From: Succinivibrio dextrinosolvens
GTDB lineage: Bacteria > Pseudomonadota > Gammaproteobacteria > Enterobacterales > Succinivibrionaceae
DNA length: 64,000 nucleotides
Direction of reading: 5' to 3'
Assembly: GCF_900116345.1 (NCBI RefSeq)
Contig: NZ_FPAH01000011.1
Coordinates: 1-64,000 of the forward strand
Shown: positions 62,804-64,000 of the stretch, piece after piece
Numbering within the stretch: position 1 is the stretch's first letter
Layout of the letters: each line of letters begins with the position of its first letter
Made by a program: the position numbers and the translations under genes
Notes under the pieces: generated by a model
What the model was told of the DNA's origin: nothing
The model's input: only the letters and a program-made list of their open reading frames with translations
Database searches by the model: none

Positions 62804-63571
62804 ATGAAAAAATTACTGTTTATTCCCCTTTTAACATTTCTTTTAGGTATCACCCCAGCACAGGCTGACCAGCATAAATCCTTTCGTGAAGCTAAACTAA
62901 ATATGGTTGAGATCTTCAGAAAAATGCATGATCCTAAAACCTTATACTGTGGCTGCAGCATAAAGTTTCCTAAACGCGGAGGATATATGCCTGATCTAGA
63001 AAGCTGCGGCTATCACTCCGATAAGCACGCCAAGAATGCCAAAAGAATTGAGGCTGAACACATTATGCCGGCATGGGAATTCGGACATAAGAGAAACTGC
63101 TGGATTAAGGGACACAGAGCTAACTGTGAGCATAAAGATACAGAGTTTCAGGAGATGCATGCTGATTTGCACAATCTATACCCTGCCATAGGAGAAGTCA
63201 ACAGCGATCGCAACAACTACAGTTTTACTGATAGACTTTCAGATGATAACTATCATAAAGACTATACATCCCATAAGTCTGTTAAGAACTATTCAAGACA
63301 CAAAGTAAAAGGCTATGGTCACTGTGAGATGGTAATTGACAGAACTCATGAAGAAGCAATGCCTCCAGAAAGGGCCCGCGGTATAATTGCCAGAGCCTAT
63401 CTTTATATGAGTTCACGATATAATATAGCCTTGAGCAAAGAAAAACAGCAACTTTTCCAAAAATGGAATAAAATGTACGCTCCTGATAAAAACGAGTGTT
63501 TAAGAAACAGTCAGATCAAAAAAATTCAGGGACATGACAATCCTTTTGTAAGCAGAGCATGTCATTACTGA
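62804..63571 (+). CDS. endA: Endonuclease I (EndA/Vvn family)
   Basis: 255-residue secreted or periplasmic nuclease. The signal peptide ends near residue 21 (PAQAD). The Endonuclease_1 motif RIEAEHIMPAWEFG holds the catalytic His, and DLHNLYPAIGEVNSDRNNY holds the metal ligands. The mature part has eight cysteines, fitting the four disulfides of Vvn-type enzymes. It cleaves DNA and RNA outside the cytoplasm, for nutrient scavenging or control of DNA uptake. Confidence 0.94.
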   Translation: MKKLLFIPLLTFLLGITPAQADQHKSFREAKLNMVEIFRKMHDPKTLYCGCSIKFPKRGGYMPDLESCGYHSDKHAKNAKRIEAEHIMPAWEFGHKRNCWIKGHRANCEHKDTEFQEMHADLHNLYPAIGEVNSDRNNYSFTDRLSDDNYHKDYTSHKSVKNYSRHKVKGYGHCEMVIDRTHEEAMPPERARGIIARAYLYMSSRYNIALSKEKQQLFQKWNKMYAPDKNECLRNSQIKKIQGHDNPFVSRACHY

Positions 63572-63654
63572 TAATCAGGAAAGACTGACTTCAAGCCAGA
63601 CAGTTTAATGACGAATTACATCTCGTCTCAGACTAAAAATAGCCGAGTATATAT

Positions 63655-64000
63655 ATGAGAACCGTAAGAATTTGCCAGTATAACGCAGCCCTTGCACTTA
63701 ATGTTGAGCTAGAGCTTGATGAGGATGGCTTTGGACATCTCGTCAGAGTTTTAAGATTCAAAGAGAATGATCCCTTTGTTGTTTTTGACGGCAATGGACA
63801 CGAATACGAGGCAGTAATCTTATCTGCATCAAAATCAAAGGCAACCTATAAGTGTGTAAAGGAGATTATAAGAAATGTGGAATCTCCTCTATATATTGAG
63901 CTAGGACAGGTTATAAGCCGTGGCGATAAGATGGAATTCACCATTCAGAAGGCCTGTGAGTTAGGAATCAGCGAGATAACCCCTCTATATTCAGCAAGAT
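63655..64000 (+). CDS. rsmE: 16S rRNA m3U1498 methyltransferase (5' part)
   Basis: The first 115 codons of an RsmE gene that runs off the window. The N-terminal PUA-like part contains HLVRVLRFKENDPFVVFDGNG, and the SPOUT domain begins with LGQVISRGDKMEFTIQKACELG, typical of RsmE (compare the family motif K-x-x-x-x-x-Q-K-x-x-E-L-G). It would methylate U1498 of 16S rRNA. It starts 83 bases after endA on the same strand. Confidence 0.93.
   Translation, partial: MRTVRICQYNAALALNVELELDEDGFGHLVRVLRFKENDPFVVFDGNGHEYEAVILSASKSKATYKCVKEIIRNVESPLYIELGQVISRGDKMEFTIQKACELGISEITPLYSAR

Noticed and set aside
1-64000. CRISPR array, tRNA or rRNA genes, complete insertion sequences
   Set aside because: No regularly spaced repeats, no cloverleaf with CCA-type end and no rRNA-like stretch were recognised. 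Only a weak, partial transposase-like fragment (60065-60211) was seen, with no inverted-repeat ends.

Overview
The window looks like a chromosomal segment of a moderately AT-rich, mostly fermentative gammaproteobacterium. MinCDE, YcgL, RlmI, a lysine-type aspartokinase, XthA, PepT, MacAB and an EndA-type nuclease are all gammaproteobacterial. AAA/PD-(D/E)XK genes of a kind common in gut anaerobes, FSA-type transaldolase, a CoA-disulfide reductase-rhodanese protein and many amino-acid symporters fit a rumen or gut member such as the Succinivibrionaceae. That placement is an inference from gene content; no rRNA or tRNA gene was seen.

Region 1 (1-12000) is accessory. A nine-gene minus-strand type IV secretion operon reads virB11-virB2-virB3-virB4-virB8-virB9-virB10-virB5-virB6. 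The order resembles a Trb system, but the virB5/virB6 (trbJ/trbL) pair has moved to the distal end. Two hairpins follow the pilin gene. No coupling protein, relaxase or lytic transglycosylase lies inside the window. Two unrecognised envelope genes (10235 and 10794) flank the operon.

Region 2 (12000-17300) holds a Pmp3/YqaE peptide, a PPP-family phosphatase, an intact AAA/PD-(D/E)XK gene, a single-domain rhodanese and at least three gene remnants (a DprE1-like oxidase, an unrelated C-terminal fragment and a second AAA/PD-(D/E)XK fragment). It reads as a decay zone.

Region 3 (17300-53600) is mainly core metabolism and cell biology: serA, DAHP synthase, a macA-macB-pepT-rfbD-tolC-like-xthA run, rlmI, a glyoxalase-II-like hydrolase, ycgL, a NADAR protein, an alanine symporter, minCDE (MinD has a long charged N-terminal extension), an M48 lipoprotein protease, azlCD, lysC, a solitary fliD, pgk-fbaA, an orphan MglB-like protein, a sodium:solute symporter, an HD phosphohydrolase, transketolase, transaldolase and metK. 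It ends with an ArsR regulator divergent from a CoA-disulfide reductase-rhodanese gene. A perfect 14-bp inverted repeat overlaps the promoter of that reductase.

Region 4 (53600-64000) carries a D-threonate/D-erythronate-type operon (DUF1537 kinase, PdxA2, GntP permease) with a DeoR regulator nearby. It also has a DUF805 protein, a secreted His/Pro-rich protein, a pyridoxal kinase-like gene, a DUF5718 gene that looks like a fumarylacetoacetase-fold relative, endonuclease I and the start of rsmE. A 13-base leader motif (TCAAACAAACATA) recurs just upstream of three unrelated genes at 10235, 54183 and 60336, and is the least expected regulatory signal here.
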